35,531 nt of DNA from CAZGMC01 sp964526565 (GTDB taxonomy: Bacteria > Pseudomonadota > Alphaproteobacteria > DSM-16000 > Inquilinaceae), in the NCBI GenBank assembly GCA_964526565.1, contig CAZGMC010000038.1, positions 1 through 35,531 on the forward strand, in the 5' to 3' direction. Every line of letters begins with the position of its first letter. Position 1 is the stretch's first letter. A program made the position numbers and the translations under genes. A model generated the notes under the pieces. That model was not told the DNA's origin and did not search any database. It saw nothing but the letters and a program-made list of their open reading frames with translations. Positions 1 through 7,204 of the stretch are shown here, piece after piece.

Positions 1-50
1 TGCATACGCCTGTCACCCCCTATGTTGTGGTGCCGGAGCCAGAGGGATAA

Positions 51-329
51 GCAATCGAAAGAATATATTCGGACCATTTGGCAACAACATCGGCGCAACA
101 GGGGCTAAAACAACTTAGCAATCTAATGTTTGTGGAGACCGTCTGCATTATGTGTTATGAGCGTGATCCGACCAAGTGCCACCGTTCGATTGTTGCAAAA
201 TCCCTGTCACGCAGCTTATGTTTAAAGGTGCAGCATTTAGGGGTGAAGGCAGGGCTTTCGAAAGATGGCTTCGGAGAAGGATCGCGAGAGCGCGCTCATA
301 TTGGTAAAGGCTTTGCCTCAAGCCAGTGA
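51..329 (+). pseudogene. DUF488 family protein, C-terminal fragment
   Basis: The frame is open from 51 to 329 and closed upstream by a TAA at 48-50. It encodes HLATTSAQQGLKQL followed by VCIMCYERDPTKCHRS, which matches the C-terminal signature of DUF488 proteins (a CxExxPxxCHR core), then RSLCLKVQHLGVK. Family members are usually roughly 120-180 residues with an N-terminal part that is absent here, so this looks like a 5'-truncated remnant. The only start near the motif would be a TTG at 78. The 3' end overlaps the next gene (ATG at 265), as in a translationally coupled pair. Base composition is clearly more AT-rich than the nif genes that follow. The molecular function of DUF488 is not established. 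Family assignment is fairly firm from the Cys-Glu-Arg-Asp-Pro/CHR motif; the pseudogene status is inferred from the upstream stop. Confidence 0.6.
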
Positions 330-1038
330 CGCTTATGGAGAAGTTGTATGCTGCGCCGGCGTGACTCCTTCAAGAGAGTGGCGGCGTCAATTTCCCATCA
401 GGTTTCGCAGCCTGGACCGAAAATTTAGCCGCTGGCAATGGATAGACCATAGTTGGAGGACGCCAAAAAAATGACAAGCGCAGCGAAAGTCGACGGGTAC
501 AGGAAGATACAATTATAATTGGCAGAACAATGCCCTCTAACGAAAGAGCAAGTTTCCTCGAGCCTTTGATTGCGGACTCTGCAACTCAAGCGGCGGAGAA
601 TGGCAAATCACTCTCACTTGTCAGACCAGAGAATGTGCATTTTTTTATTGGAAAGAGAAAACCATCGAGCAAATCGTAAAGGAAAAAGAATACTATCAGT
701 TTCGTGCAGATCAGCCGGATTTGTTTGACGCGAATGGTGACAAGGGACTGAAAGCGCTTGATCCTTGCCCCTACTCGTTCCATCTGGCATACAAAACTCA
801 AGATGGAAAGGAGCATGATCAGGCATGCCATGACTGGGAGACGGCTGCCATGTTCCGTAATTTTTCCCAAAAACACGGAGAGGAATTTGCCCTGTCAGAA
901 ATGGAAAATAGATTCTCAAAGGAATATCCCGGACGAGGCATGGTTCTAGCTCTTGGAACGCACTCAAGGCGCCCTATTCAGTGGCTGCTTATAGGAATAA
1001 TCAGGTTGCACCGCACAAGCCAGAGGCAGTTGTTCTAA
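265..1038 (+). pseudogene. conserved hypothetical protein (about 257 aa) split by two compensating frameshifts
   Basis: Three successive frames make one coherent protein. Frame A (265-474) gives LVKALPQAS, YGEVVCCAGVTP and KFSRWQWIDHSWRTP. After the 7-A run at 465-471 the coherent reading moves to another frame (NDKRSESRRVQEDT, then ERASFLEPLIADSA, then SLVRPENVHF). Between the 7-T run near 640 and the A-run near 660 it returns to frame A (TIEQIVKEKEYYQF, DLFDANGDKGLKALDPCPY, ACHDWE, ALGTHSRRPIQWLLIG) and stops at 1036-1038. One extra base at the first run and one missing base at the second restore a single frame with no net change. From memory this resembles a widespread uncharacterised family often found beside DUF488 genes. 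Function unknown. The gene is AT-richer than its surroundings. It could be a decayed gene or an intact gene with homopolymer sequence errors. Confidence 0.65.
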
Positions 1039-1342
1039 AATTCACTGTCGTTCAATGAAAACGGGGTTTGGCGTGCCGTTGAAACCCTGCCGGTCGTCCT
1101 TGTCCGGATGGCCGGTCTTCGGCCTCTGCGGCAGCAGCAGACGCTCGACCCGCTGCCGCTTGCTGTCTGTCAGTCCATGGCGTCACACAGCGGGACAGTT
1201 GACATCAGCCCTTGAAGAACGGCCAGCCTTGCAGACGCGCTCTGGCGCAGAAAAAATCGGCCCGGCACGGTCACGCCCTGGGGGCAGTCGGTGCCAGGCC
1301 TTCGACGAAGTATGGCAAAGGAAGGACTAAGGACGGGGCCGG
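1039..1342. other. gene-free spacer between accessory edge and nif operon
   Basis: No convincing coding sequence lies here on either strand; the open frames have arginine/serine-rich, family-less translations. Base composition rises from AT-rich to GC-rich across the stretch, marking the border of the accessory DNA. The only structure seen is a possible terminator for the nif operon, listed separately. Confidence 0.5.
1251..1295 (-). terminator. possible rho-independent terminator of the nif operon
   Basis: On the minus strand, about 50 bases after the ferredoxin stop, GGCAC (1295-1291) can pair with GTGCC (1268-1264). It encloses a smaller GCCC/GGGC stem, and a run of six T follows at 1256-1251. 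The outer stem is short and seven bases separate it from the T run, so the call is tentative. Confidence 0.3.
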
Positions 1343-1633
1343 TCAGGCGGTGGTGACGTAGGTCAGCGCCTTCTTGCTGCAGACGCGCTCGCAGGCACGG
1401 CAGCCGATGCAGTTGCCCTTGTCGGCAATGGTCATGATCATGCGCTCGGCGTCGTCGTCCTCGTCGATGTCGACGACCTCACCCTCGTCATTGACGCCGC
1501 GCATCTTCAAGACGTCCTGGGCGCAGACCTTGTAGCAGCGGCCGCAGCCGATGCATTCCTCGTCGTCGATCGATTCCAGGTAGTACGGGGTCCACGCGCG
1601 TCCGTCGCGCGTCAGATGAATGGTCTCGGGCAT
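1343..1633 (-). CDS. fdxB: nif-specific 2[4Fe-4S] ferredoxin (ferredoxin III, FdxB type)
   Basis: A 96-residue ferredoxin starting MPETIHLTRDG. It has two four-cysteine clusters, CIGCGRCYKVC near residue 30 and CIGCRACERVC near residue 78, separated by an acidic insert (VVDIDEDDDAERM). Each CxxCxxCxxxC ligates a [4Fe-4S] centre. The N-terminal sequence and long insert match the ferredoxin III nif-specific family, found downstream of nifX and the DUF269 gene in alphaproteobacteria, where it is thought to supply electrons to nitrogenase or to cofactor assembly. The start at 1633 is chosen because AGGAG lies 9 bases upstream and the upstream in-frame sequence is not family-like. It is the last gene of the nif operon, 49 bases after the DUF269 gene. 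Confidence 0.9.
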   Translation of the reverse strand: MPETIHLTRDGRAWTPYYLESIDDEECIGCGRCYKVCAQDVLKMRGVNDEGEVVDIDEDDDAERMIMTIADKGNCIGCRACERVCSKKALTYVTTA

Positions 1634-1682
1634 GGCTCTGGCTCCTCTGTTCGGTTGAGGTCTGTTGACGCTGCCGTGCGTC

Positions 1683-2189
1683 TCACGCACGGGCAGGTTC
1701 GGGATACTGCTCGATGACGGCGGCCGCCTCGTCGACCATCGACTGGCCGGCCTCGACCAGCCTGGTGAGGTCGTCGAAGCCGTAGCGGTGCAGGTCGCGC
1801 ACTGTGCGGCTGAGCACGACCAGCCGGCCGGCCACGACCACCACGCGGCCGAAGCCCTCCGGATGCAGGTCCATCACCGGCGTCGCAGTGATGCCGGTGC
1901 GCCGTTCCAGCATCAGGCAGACGGTGCGGTGGAACATGTTGAAACGGCCGAGCTGCGCCGGGGTCGGGTTGCCCAGCAGCGGCAGCTTGCGGCGCTGCTC
2001 GCGGGTCATCACGTAGCGGCCGAGCAGCTCCGCGGCGGACTTGCCCTCCAGCCGGCCGAACTGGTCGTCGGCGCGGATCAGGGTGACCAGCGTCTCGGCG
2101 AACGGGGTGGCCAGCGCCGCGCGGTCCTCTTCGGACGGGGCGGCAGCGGCTGCGGCGGTGTCGATCTTCGCTGCGGCGTCTGCACTCAT
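1683..2189 (-). CDS. NifX-associated nitrogen fixation protein (DUF269)
   Basis: A 168-residue protein with the DUF269 pattern: FAETLVTLIRADDQFG, then LLGRYVMTREQRRKLPLLG, then a central HPEGFGRVVVVAGRLVVLSR block and an acidic helix near the C terminus. The first 25 residues are an Ala-rich tail typical of GC-rich genomes. DUF269 proteins occur almost only beside nifX in nitrogen-fixing proteobacteria; a supporting role in cofactor maturation is assumed but not proven. The ATG overlaps the nifX stop (ATGA at 2189-2186), with GGAGGA placed 6 bases upstream, indicating translational coupling. It sits between nifX and the ferredoxin gene, the usual order. Confidence 0.9.
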   Translation of the reverse strand: MSADAAAKIDTAAAAAAPSEEDRAALATPFAETLVTLIRADDQFGRLEGKSAAELLGRYVMTREQRRKLPLLGNPTPAQLGRFNMFHRTVCLMLERRTGITATPVMDLHPEGFGRVVVVAGRLVVLSRTVRDLHRYGFDDLTRLVEAGQSMVDEAAAVIEQYPEPARA

Positions 2190-2686
2190 GCCGATTCCTC
2201 CGCGGTCAGGTCGCCGGCACCCTGCTGATGCAGGGCCTTGCGCAGCCAGGGCGGCGGCGAGCCGTTGAGCATGGTCTGCACGCGGTCGATCACCGAGGCG
2301 ATCGACTCGGCCGAGGTCAACTTGACCGGGTGGACGCGGGCGTTGACCACGCGTGCTGCCGCCGGTCCGCCGATGGCGCGGACAAACAGCAGCGTGCAGC
2401 CGCGCACCGCCTCCAGCCGCGGGCCGATGCGGCTGTCGTGGTCGTCACCGTGGCTGCCGTCCTCGCCGGACACGGCCGAGAACTGCACCGCCTCGATGAA
2501 GCGGGACTCGCCCGGCGACACGTCGTAGATGGCCAGGTTGCGGGCGCCGGCGAAATGGGCGTCCACGGTTTTCAGGTCCTGGGTCGCAAACGCGATACGC
2601 ATGTAGCCTCCTTCGGCCGGGGCGGTCCGCCGCGCGGACGGAGCGCCATCAACCAGCCGCAAGCGACGCACGGTGCCGGCCGTCAT
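2186..2686 (-). CDS. nifX: NifX, FeMo-cofactor precursor carrier
   Basis: A 166-residue NifX. The dinitrogenase iron-molybdenum cofactor domain starts at MRIAFATQDLKTVDAHFAGA (about residue 29) and continues through GCTLLFVRAIGGPAAARVV and HPVKL; the C-terminal PPWLRKAL helix is also NifX-like. NifX binds NifB-co and the NifEN-bound precursor during cofactor assembly. Two starts are possible: 2602 (after GGAGG) or 2686. I chose 2686 because the extra 28 residues contain RRLRLVDG, which resembles the N-terminal extension of NifX proteins such as that of Azotobacter, and AGGAGG lies 6 bases upstream. With this start the gene overlaps the end of nifN by 38 bases. It is coupled to the DUF269 gene by an ATGA overlap. 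Confidence 0.9.
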   Translation of the reverse strand: MTAGTVRRLRLVDGAPSARRTAPAEGGYMRIAFATQDLKTVDAHFAGARNLAIYDVSPGESRFIEAVQFSAVSGEDGSHGDDHDSRIGPRLEAVRGCTLLFVRAIGGPAAARVVNARVHPVKLTSAESIASVIDRVQTMLNGSPPPWLRKALHQQGAGDLTAEESA

Positions 2687-4064
2687 CTTCGTCCTCCTCG
2701 CTGGCAGGATACGGGTGGGGGAGCGGGTGGTGGGGGCGGACATGCCCGGCGGGGCCGTGGCGCGCCGCCTCGGCGTCCATCAGGGTGTTGCCGATCTCGC
2801 AGACCAGGTCGCGGCTGCCGCGGTAGCCGACCGACACGCGGTGCGCCGCGCCCAACCGGTCGAACACCGGGAAGCCGATGCGCACCAGCGGGATGCCGAG
2901 CCGCGCGGCGGCCTGGCGGCCGTGGGCGTGGGTGACCATCAGGTCGCAGCCGGGCGCCGCCCGCTCCAGGTCGTCCAGGTCGCCAACCACCACCGTCGCC
3001 GCCGGCACGCGGCCCAAGGTGGGCGTGTTGACGGTGCTGACGGCGGCGGCGACCTCGGCACCGAGGTCGGTGAACAGGGTGGCCAGCGCCAGCAGCAGGT
3101 CGGGCTCGGCGGCGATGGCGACGCGCTTGCCGCCATAGAAGAAGTGCGCGTCGAGCATGGCGTCGGCGAGCTGGCTGCGCCGCCGGCGCTCGGCCTCGGG
3201 CACCGGCCGGCCGCTCGCCTCCATCAGCGCCACCATGAAGGCGTCGACGCCCTCGATCCCGGTCAGCCGGTCGAACACCCGCACCGGCACGCCGCTCAGC
3301 CGCTGCAGCGCCTCGGCCGGGCCGCGCATGTGCTCGCCGATCGCCAGCGTCACCGCCGACCGGCCCATGCGGCGGATGTCGTCCACCGCGGTGCCGCCAT
3401 AGGTGGTCGGGATGTAATGGTCGGGCACATGGCCGTCGAGCGAGCCGGACAGGTCCGGCAGCACGACCGGCGTCAACTCGAAGGCCTCGACCGTCTCGCG
3501 CAGCGCCTCCACGTCGCCGGGGGTCAGGTGGCTGCCGGCCAGCAGGTTGACCTGCCGCGGCAGGCGCGGCCCGCATTGGGGGCGGACCAGGGCCTCGATC
3601 ATGGCGGTCACCGCCGCGGCCCAGCCTTCCTGCAGGCCGCCGGTATAGTCCGGGGTGGAGGCGAACACGACCTCCAGGTCCTGCCAGTCGGCGGCGCGGC
3701 GGGCGCGCATCAGGCGCAGGTCGCCCGCCATGTCCTCGCCGCGGGTCTCGGTCAGCGCCGTGGAGCACAGCCCGATCAGGTGCGGCTGCGCGCGCTTGTA
3801 GATGTTGTCGATGGCCTGCTCGACATTGTCGGCCCCGCCCAGGATGGTGGTGATCTCGTTCATCGCCGTGGTCTGCAGCGGGATCGCCTCGCGGAAGTGG
3901 CGGACCAACAGGACCAGGGCGAAGGCAGTGCAGCCCTGGCCGCCATGGAACAGCGGCAGGCAACGGTCGATGCCGAGGAAGGCCAGCGCCCCGCCCAGCG
4001 GCGCGCTGGACTTCAGAGGGTTGACGGCGAGCGCCTTGCGCCGGGTCACCACGTCGGCCATCAT
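2649..4064 (-). CDS. nifN: NifN, nitrogenase MoFe-cofactor scaffold beta subunit
   Basis: About 471 residues, the normal length for NifN. With NifE it forms the alpha2-beta2 scaffold on which FeMo-cofactor is completed. Recognisable features are KALAVNPLKSSAPLGGALAF at the N terminus, LFHGGQGC (P-cluster-type cysteine), GLCSTALTETRGEDM, a central VNLLAGSHLTPGD block and VTHAHGRQAAARLGIPLVRIG near the end. The start ATG at 4064 overlaps the nifE stop (ATGATG; a second ATG at 4061 is equally possible), so the pair is translationally coupled. The C terminus, after GHVRPHHPLPHPYP, is a His/Pro-rich and acidic tail that reads through the start region of nifX; its family conservation is doubtful. 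Confidence 0.95.
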   Translation of the reverse strand: MMADVVTRRKALAVNPLKSSAPLGGALAFLGIDRCLPLFHGGQGCTAFALVLLVRHFREAIPLQTTAMNEITTILGGADNVEQAIDNIYKRAQPHLIGLCSTALTETRGEDMAGDLRLMRARRAADWQDLEVVFASTPDYTGGLQEGWAAAVTAMIEALVRPQCGPRLPRQVNLLAGSHLTPGDVEALRETVEAFELTPVVLPDLSGSLDGHVPDHYIPTTYGGTAVDDIRRMGRSAVTLAIGEHMRGPAEALQRLSGVPVRVFDRLTGIEGVDAFMVALMEASGRPVPEAERRRRSQLADAMLDAHFFYGGKRVAIAAEPDLLLALATLFTDLGAEVAAAVSTVNTPTLGRVPAATVVVGDLDDLERAAPGCDLMVTHAHGRQAAARLGIPLVRIGFPVFDRLGAAHRVSVGYRGSRDLVCEIGNTLMDAEAARHGPAGHVRPHHPLPHPYPASEEDEDDGRHRASLAAG

Positions 4065-5482
4065 GCCGCTCCCCCGCCACCGGTTGCGCCGGTCGAGGTG
4101 GGCAGGACGTGCCATGGGGCGGGCTTGCGCAGCCGGCTCCACACCGGGTTCGACACCGCCTTGTCGATCTGGCGGACCAGCTCGACCATGCCGTCATAGC
4201 CGGCAAAAGCGTGTTGGCGTTCCTGGTTCACGTCGACCCAGGGCACGCCGGCCTTGAGCGCGGTGAACTGCGAGCGGCCGCCGGACATCAGGATGTCGGC
4301 CTCGCCCTCGACCAGCATGCGGTACATCTCCTTGGCGGGGATGCTGCCGACCATGTTGGCGTCCTCACCCATCAGGGCGCGCACCTTCTCCTTGTCCTCC
4401 TCGGTATTCTTGCGCACCGAGGTGCCGACCACGGTCATGCCGACCTCGTGCAGGGCGGCGATCACCGACCACGACTTGACGCCACCGGTATAGAGCAGCA
4501 CCCGCTTGCCCTGGAGCCGCTCGCGGTACGGCGCCAGCGCCGCCCAGGCGCGTGCCTCCTCCGCGGCGATCAGCGCCTCGGTGCGGTCAAGCAGGTCGGC
4601 CGGGGCGCCGCCCTCGACCAGCAGCCGGGCAAAGCTGCGCAGCGACTTCGAGGTGTCGGAGATGCCGTAGAACGAGCCCTCGAAATAGGGGATGCCCCAG
4701 CGCTCCTGCATCTTGCGGGCCAGGGTAATCAGCGCCTGCGAGCAGACCACCATGGTCGCCCGGGCGCGGTGGGCGCAGGCGATGTCAGCGAAACGCCCGT
4801 CACCGGTGATCGAGGCGAGCAGGCGGATGCCGAGACGCTCGAACAGCGGCGTGATGCGCCACAGGTCGCCGGCGACATTGTACTCGCCGATGATGGTAAT
4901 GTCGTACGGGGTGGTCACGTCCGGCTCGCGGGTGCCGATGACGTGGTTGAGCAGCGCCTCACCACCCAGCCGGTTGCCGAAGTTCTTGGACCCGGCGAAG
5001 CCCGGCGCGATCACCGGGATGACCGGCACGCCGTGCCGCTCCGCCGCCACCCGGCAGACCCTGTCCACGTCGTCGCCGATCAGCGACGACACGCAGGTGG
5101 CGTAGACGAACACCGCCGGCGGGTGCCAGCGCGCCACGACCTCTTCGATGGCGCTCAGCAGCTTCTTTTCGCCGCCCTGGATGACGTCCATTTCCGACAG
5201 GTCGGTGGTCAGGCCGGTACGGTAGAGCAGCGGGCCAGAGGATTCGGCGTGCCGGCTGTCCCAACTGTTGCCTTCGCAGGCGATCGGCCCGTGCACCAGG
5301 TGGGCGGCGTCGGCGATCGGCTGCAGGCAGATCTTGGCGCCGTCGAAGGCGCAGCCGCCGGCCGCGGCGCCGGGCGTCAGCGCCTTGGTGGCGCAGCCGC
5401 TCTTGCGTTCCTTGGCCGACTTGGCGCGGTTGACGCCGCAGCCCGGCTCGTCGAACAAATGCTGAAGCTTCTGCTGGAGCAT
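4061..5482 (-). CDS. nifE: NifE, nitrogenase MoFe-cofactor scaffold alpha subunit
   Basis: 473 residues, typical NifE length. Motifs in order: LFDEPGCGVNRAKSAKERK near the N terminus, LTPGAAAGGCAFDGAKI, HGPIACEGNSWDSR, the YATCVSSLIGDDVD block, GEYNVAGDLW and VLLYTGGVKSWSV. These cysteines bind the NifEN cluster equivalent to the P-cluster, and the protein is homologous to NifD. Start at ATG 5482, which reproduces the family N terminus, although no strong Shine-Dalgarno is visible. The gene is separated from nifK by 152 bases containing two inverted repeats (listed separately), which may set the lower expression expected for nifEN relative to nifHDK. It overlaps nifN at its 3' end. Confidence 0.95.
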   Translation of the reverse strand: MLQQKLQHLFDEPGCGVNRAKSAKERKSGCATKALTPGAAAGGCAFDGAKICLQPIADAAHLVHGPIACEGNSWDSRHAESSGPLLYRTGLTTDLSEMDVIQGGEKKLLSAIEEVVARWHPPAVFVYATCVSSLIGDDVDRVCRVAAERHGVPVIPVIAPGFAGSKNFGNRLGGEALLNHVIGTREPDVTTPYDITIIGEYNVAGDLWRITPLFERLGIRLLASITGDGRFADIACAHRARATMVVCSQALITLARKMQERWGIPYFEGSFYGISDTSKSLRSFARLLVEGGAPADLLDRTEALIAAEEARAWAALAPYRERLQGKRVLLYTGGVKSWSVIAALHEVGMTVVGTSVRKNTEEDKEKVRALMGEDANMVGSIPAKEMYRMLVEGEADILMSGGRSQFTALKAGVPWVDVNQERQHAFAGYDGMVELVRQIDKAVSNPVWSRLRKPAPWHVLPTSTGATGGGGAA

Positions 5483-5520
5483 TGGGAACAGCTTTCCGTC
5501 GGCTTGGGCCTCGTTTCACC

Positions 5521-5569
5521 ACGAAGGTCACGAAGGTCGCGAAGGACCCGGCAGGGTCGTGACCTTCGT
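5521..5569. repeat. inverted repeat with 13-bp perfect arms between nifK and nifE
   Basis: ACGAAGGTCACGA (5521-5533) is exactly complementary to TCGTGACCTTCGT (5557-5569), with a 23-base loop. The left arm is itself part of a short near-tandem repeat (ACGAAGGTC, ACGAAGGTC, GCGAAGG). Motifs of this kind recur as dispersed intergenic repeats in many proteobacterial genomes; that this is such a family is inference. Confidence 0.7.
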
Positions 5570-5594
5570 CGTGCAACGCGGAACTCGGGCGGGT

Positions 5595-5621
5595 CCCCTC
5601 CCCGGCGAGGCCGGGGAGGGG
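5595..5621 (-). repeat. perfect 12-bp stem-loop just downstream of nifK
   Basis: CCCCTCCCCGGC (5595-5606), a 3-base loop and GCCGGGGAGGGG (5610-5621) form a perfect hairpin 13 bases after the nifK stop. No T run follows on the minus strand, so it is not a classical rho-independent terminator. It more likely acts as an mRNA 3'-end stabiliser or partial attenuator protecting the nifHDK message, as known for other nif operons. Confidence 0.7.
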
Positions 5622-5634
5622 GGTGCCGTCGCCG

Positions 5635-7170
5635 TCAGCGAGTCAGGTCGAAGCTCATGTCGGCGCCAACCTCGCCGGAGTCCTCGTCCACCTTCTCGAA
5701 CACCCGGTCGAGGATCTTGACCAGGACGTTCAGGCCGCCGTGATAGCCCCAGGTCGGGAAGCGGTGGTGGTGGTGCCGGTCGAAGATCGGGAAGGTCAGC
5801 CGGATCAGCGGCGTGCCGGTATCCCGCTCGAGGAACTTGCCGTGGCTGTTGCCGATCAGGAACTCCACCGGCTCGGTGAACAGCAGCGAGCGCAGGTGCC
5901 ACAGGTCCTTGCCAGCCCACACCTGGCCGTCCTTGCCGAACGGCGAGCTGTCGAGCAGTTCCTGGGCCTGCTTGGCCCACTTCTTGGTGCCGTTGGTGCT
6001 GAGCACATGCACCGGCTCGGCACCCAGCTCCAGCAGGAAACCGACCATCCCCAGGGTGAAGTCGGGATCGCCGTACACCGCAAAGCGCCGCCCGTGCACC
6101 CAGTGCATGGAGTCGGTCATGGCATCGACCAGCCGGCCCCGCTCCACCCGCAGCGCGTCCGGGACAGGCCTGCCGCTGATCTCCGAGATTTTCATCAGGA
6201 ATTCGTCGGTGCCGCGGACGCCCATCGGATAATTGAACGCCGCGGTGTCCTGGCCGTTCTGCTTGGCAAAGGTCAGAGACTTCTTGCTGCAGTATTCCTG
6301 CATGGAAACTGTCGCCTTGGCGTTCACCGCCTCACGTGCCGCCGCCAGTGGAGTGCCACCGTCATACAGCTTGAAATGACCATCAACAGGCGTGTCGTAG
6401 ACGTCGCTGGTGTCGGCCAGGATCGTGTACGCGACACCCATCTGGTCCAGCATCCGTTTCATCTCGCGGAGGTTGCCGACGCTATAGCCGTCGAAACCGG
6501 GGATGATGTTGATGCTCTCGCCCGGGGTCCGCTCCGCGTTCCCCCAGAAGTGCTTGAGGATGCCCTCCATCATGTTGTCGTAGCCGGTGATGTGGCTGCC
6601 GGCGAACGACGGGGTGTGGGCGTGGGGCACGTCCAGTTCTTTCGGGACGGCACCCTTTTCCTTGGCATTCAGGATGAAGCTGTTCAGGTCGTCACCGATG
6701 ACCTCGGCAAGGCACGAGGTGGAGACCGCGATCATCTTCGGTTCGTAGAGCTTGTAGGCGTTGGCCAGGCCCTCGATCAGGTTGTTCTGGCCGCCGAACA
6801 CCGCCGCGTCCTCGGTCATCGACGAGGAGACCATCGTCGACGGCTCCTTGAAGTGCCGCGACAGGTGCGAGCGGAAATAGGCGGCACAGCCCTGACTGCC
6901 GTGGACGAAGGCCAGCGTGCCCTCGAAGCCGGCGGCACAGAACGTGGCGCCGAGCGGCTGGCAGGCCTTGGCCGGGTTGATGACTGCGACCTCGCGGGCC
7001 AGGTTCTTCTCGCGGTACTCCCAGGACTTGGTCCACTCGAGAACCTCTTCGACCTTATCCTCGGGATGCCGGTTCTCGAAGTCGGCGCGCTTGCGCGCCA
7101 GCATGGCCTGATATTCAGGCTCCTGGAACAGGTGGACGTGGTCTTTTTCGTGTTCCGTATTCTGCGGCAT
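5635..7170 (-). CDS. nifK: NifK, nitrogenase molybdenum-iron protein beta chain
   Basis: 511 residues, the usual NifK length. With NifD it forms the MoFe protein that reduces N2. P-cluster ligands are visible as Cys70 (PAKACQPLG), Cys95 (HGSQGC) and Cys153 (STSCLAEVIGDD), at the same numbers as in Azotobacter NifK. Other family blocks: SSSMTEDAAVFGGQNNL, TPSFAGSHITGYDNM, YGDPDFTLGM, GNSHGKF and FDRHHHHRFPTWGYHGG near the end. It follows nifD by 34 bases. ATG at 7170 is preceded by an AGGAG-like stretch (tcaggagatcgttcc). No missing key residue was noticed. Confidence 0.98.
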   Translation of the reverse strand: MPQNTEHEKDHVHLFQEPEYQAMLARKRADFENRHPEDKVEEVLEWTKSWEYREKNLAREVAVINPAKACQPLGATFCAAGFEGTLAFVHGSQGCAAYFRSHLSRHFKEPSTMVSSSMTEDAAVFGGQNNLIEGLANAYKLYEPKMIAVSTSCLAEVIGDDLNSFILNAKEKGAVPKELDVPHAHTPSFAGSHITGYDNMMEGILKHFWGNAERTPGESINIIPGFDGYSVGNLREMKRMLDQMGVAYTILADTSDVYDTPVDGHFKLYDGGTPLAAAREAVNAKATVSMQEYCSKKSLTFAKQNGQDTAAFNYPMGVRGTDEFLMKISEISGRPVPDALRVERGRLVDAMTDSMHWVHGRRFAVYGDPDFTLGMVGFLLELGAEPVHVLSTNGTKKWAKQAQELLDSSPFGKDGQVWAGKDLWHLRSLLFTEPVEFLIGNSHGKFLERDTGTPLIRLTFPIFDRHHHHRFPTWGYHGGLNVLVKILDRVFEKVDEDSGEVGADMSFDLTR

Positions 7171-7204
7171 GGAACGATCTCCTGAAGGGCTGGTGTCGCG
7201 GGGA

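Noticed and set aside
1..50. Short in-frame tail HTPVTPYVVVPEPEG at the left edge
   Set aside because: Fifteen residues before a stop are too few to identify a gene; it could be the end of an upstream gene but nothing else supports it.
586..967. Minus-strand open frames under the frameshifted gene
   Set aside because: The plus-strand three-part translation is coherent and family-like, while the minus-strand ones are not.
1055..1330. Open frame downstream of the accessory edge
   Set aside because: Ser/Arg-rich translation with no recognisable motif; it overlaps the likely terminator.
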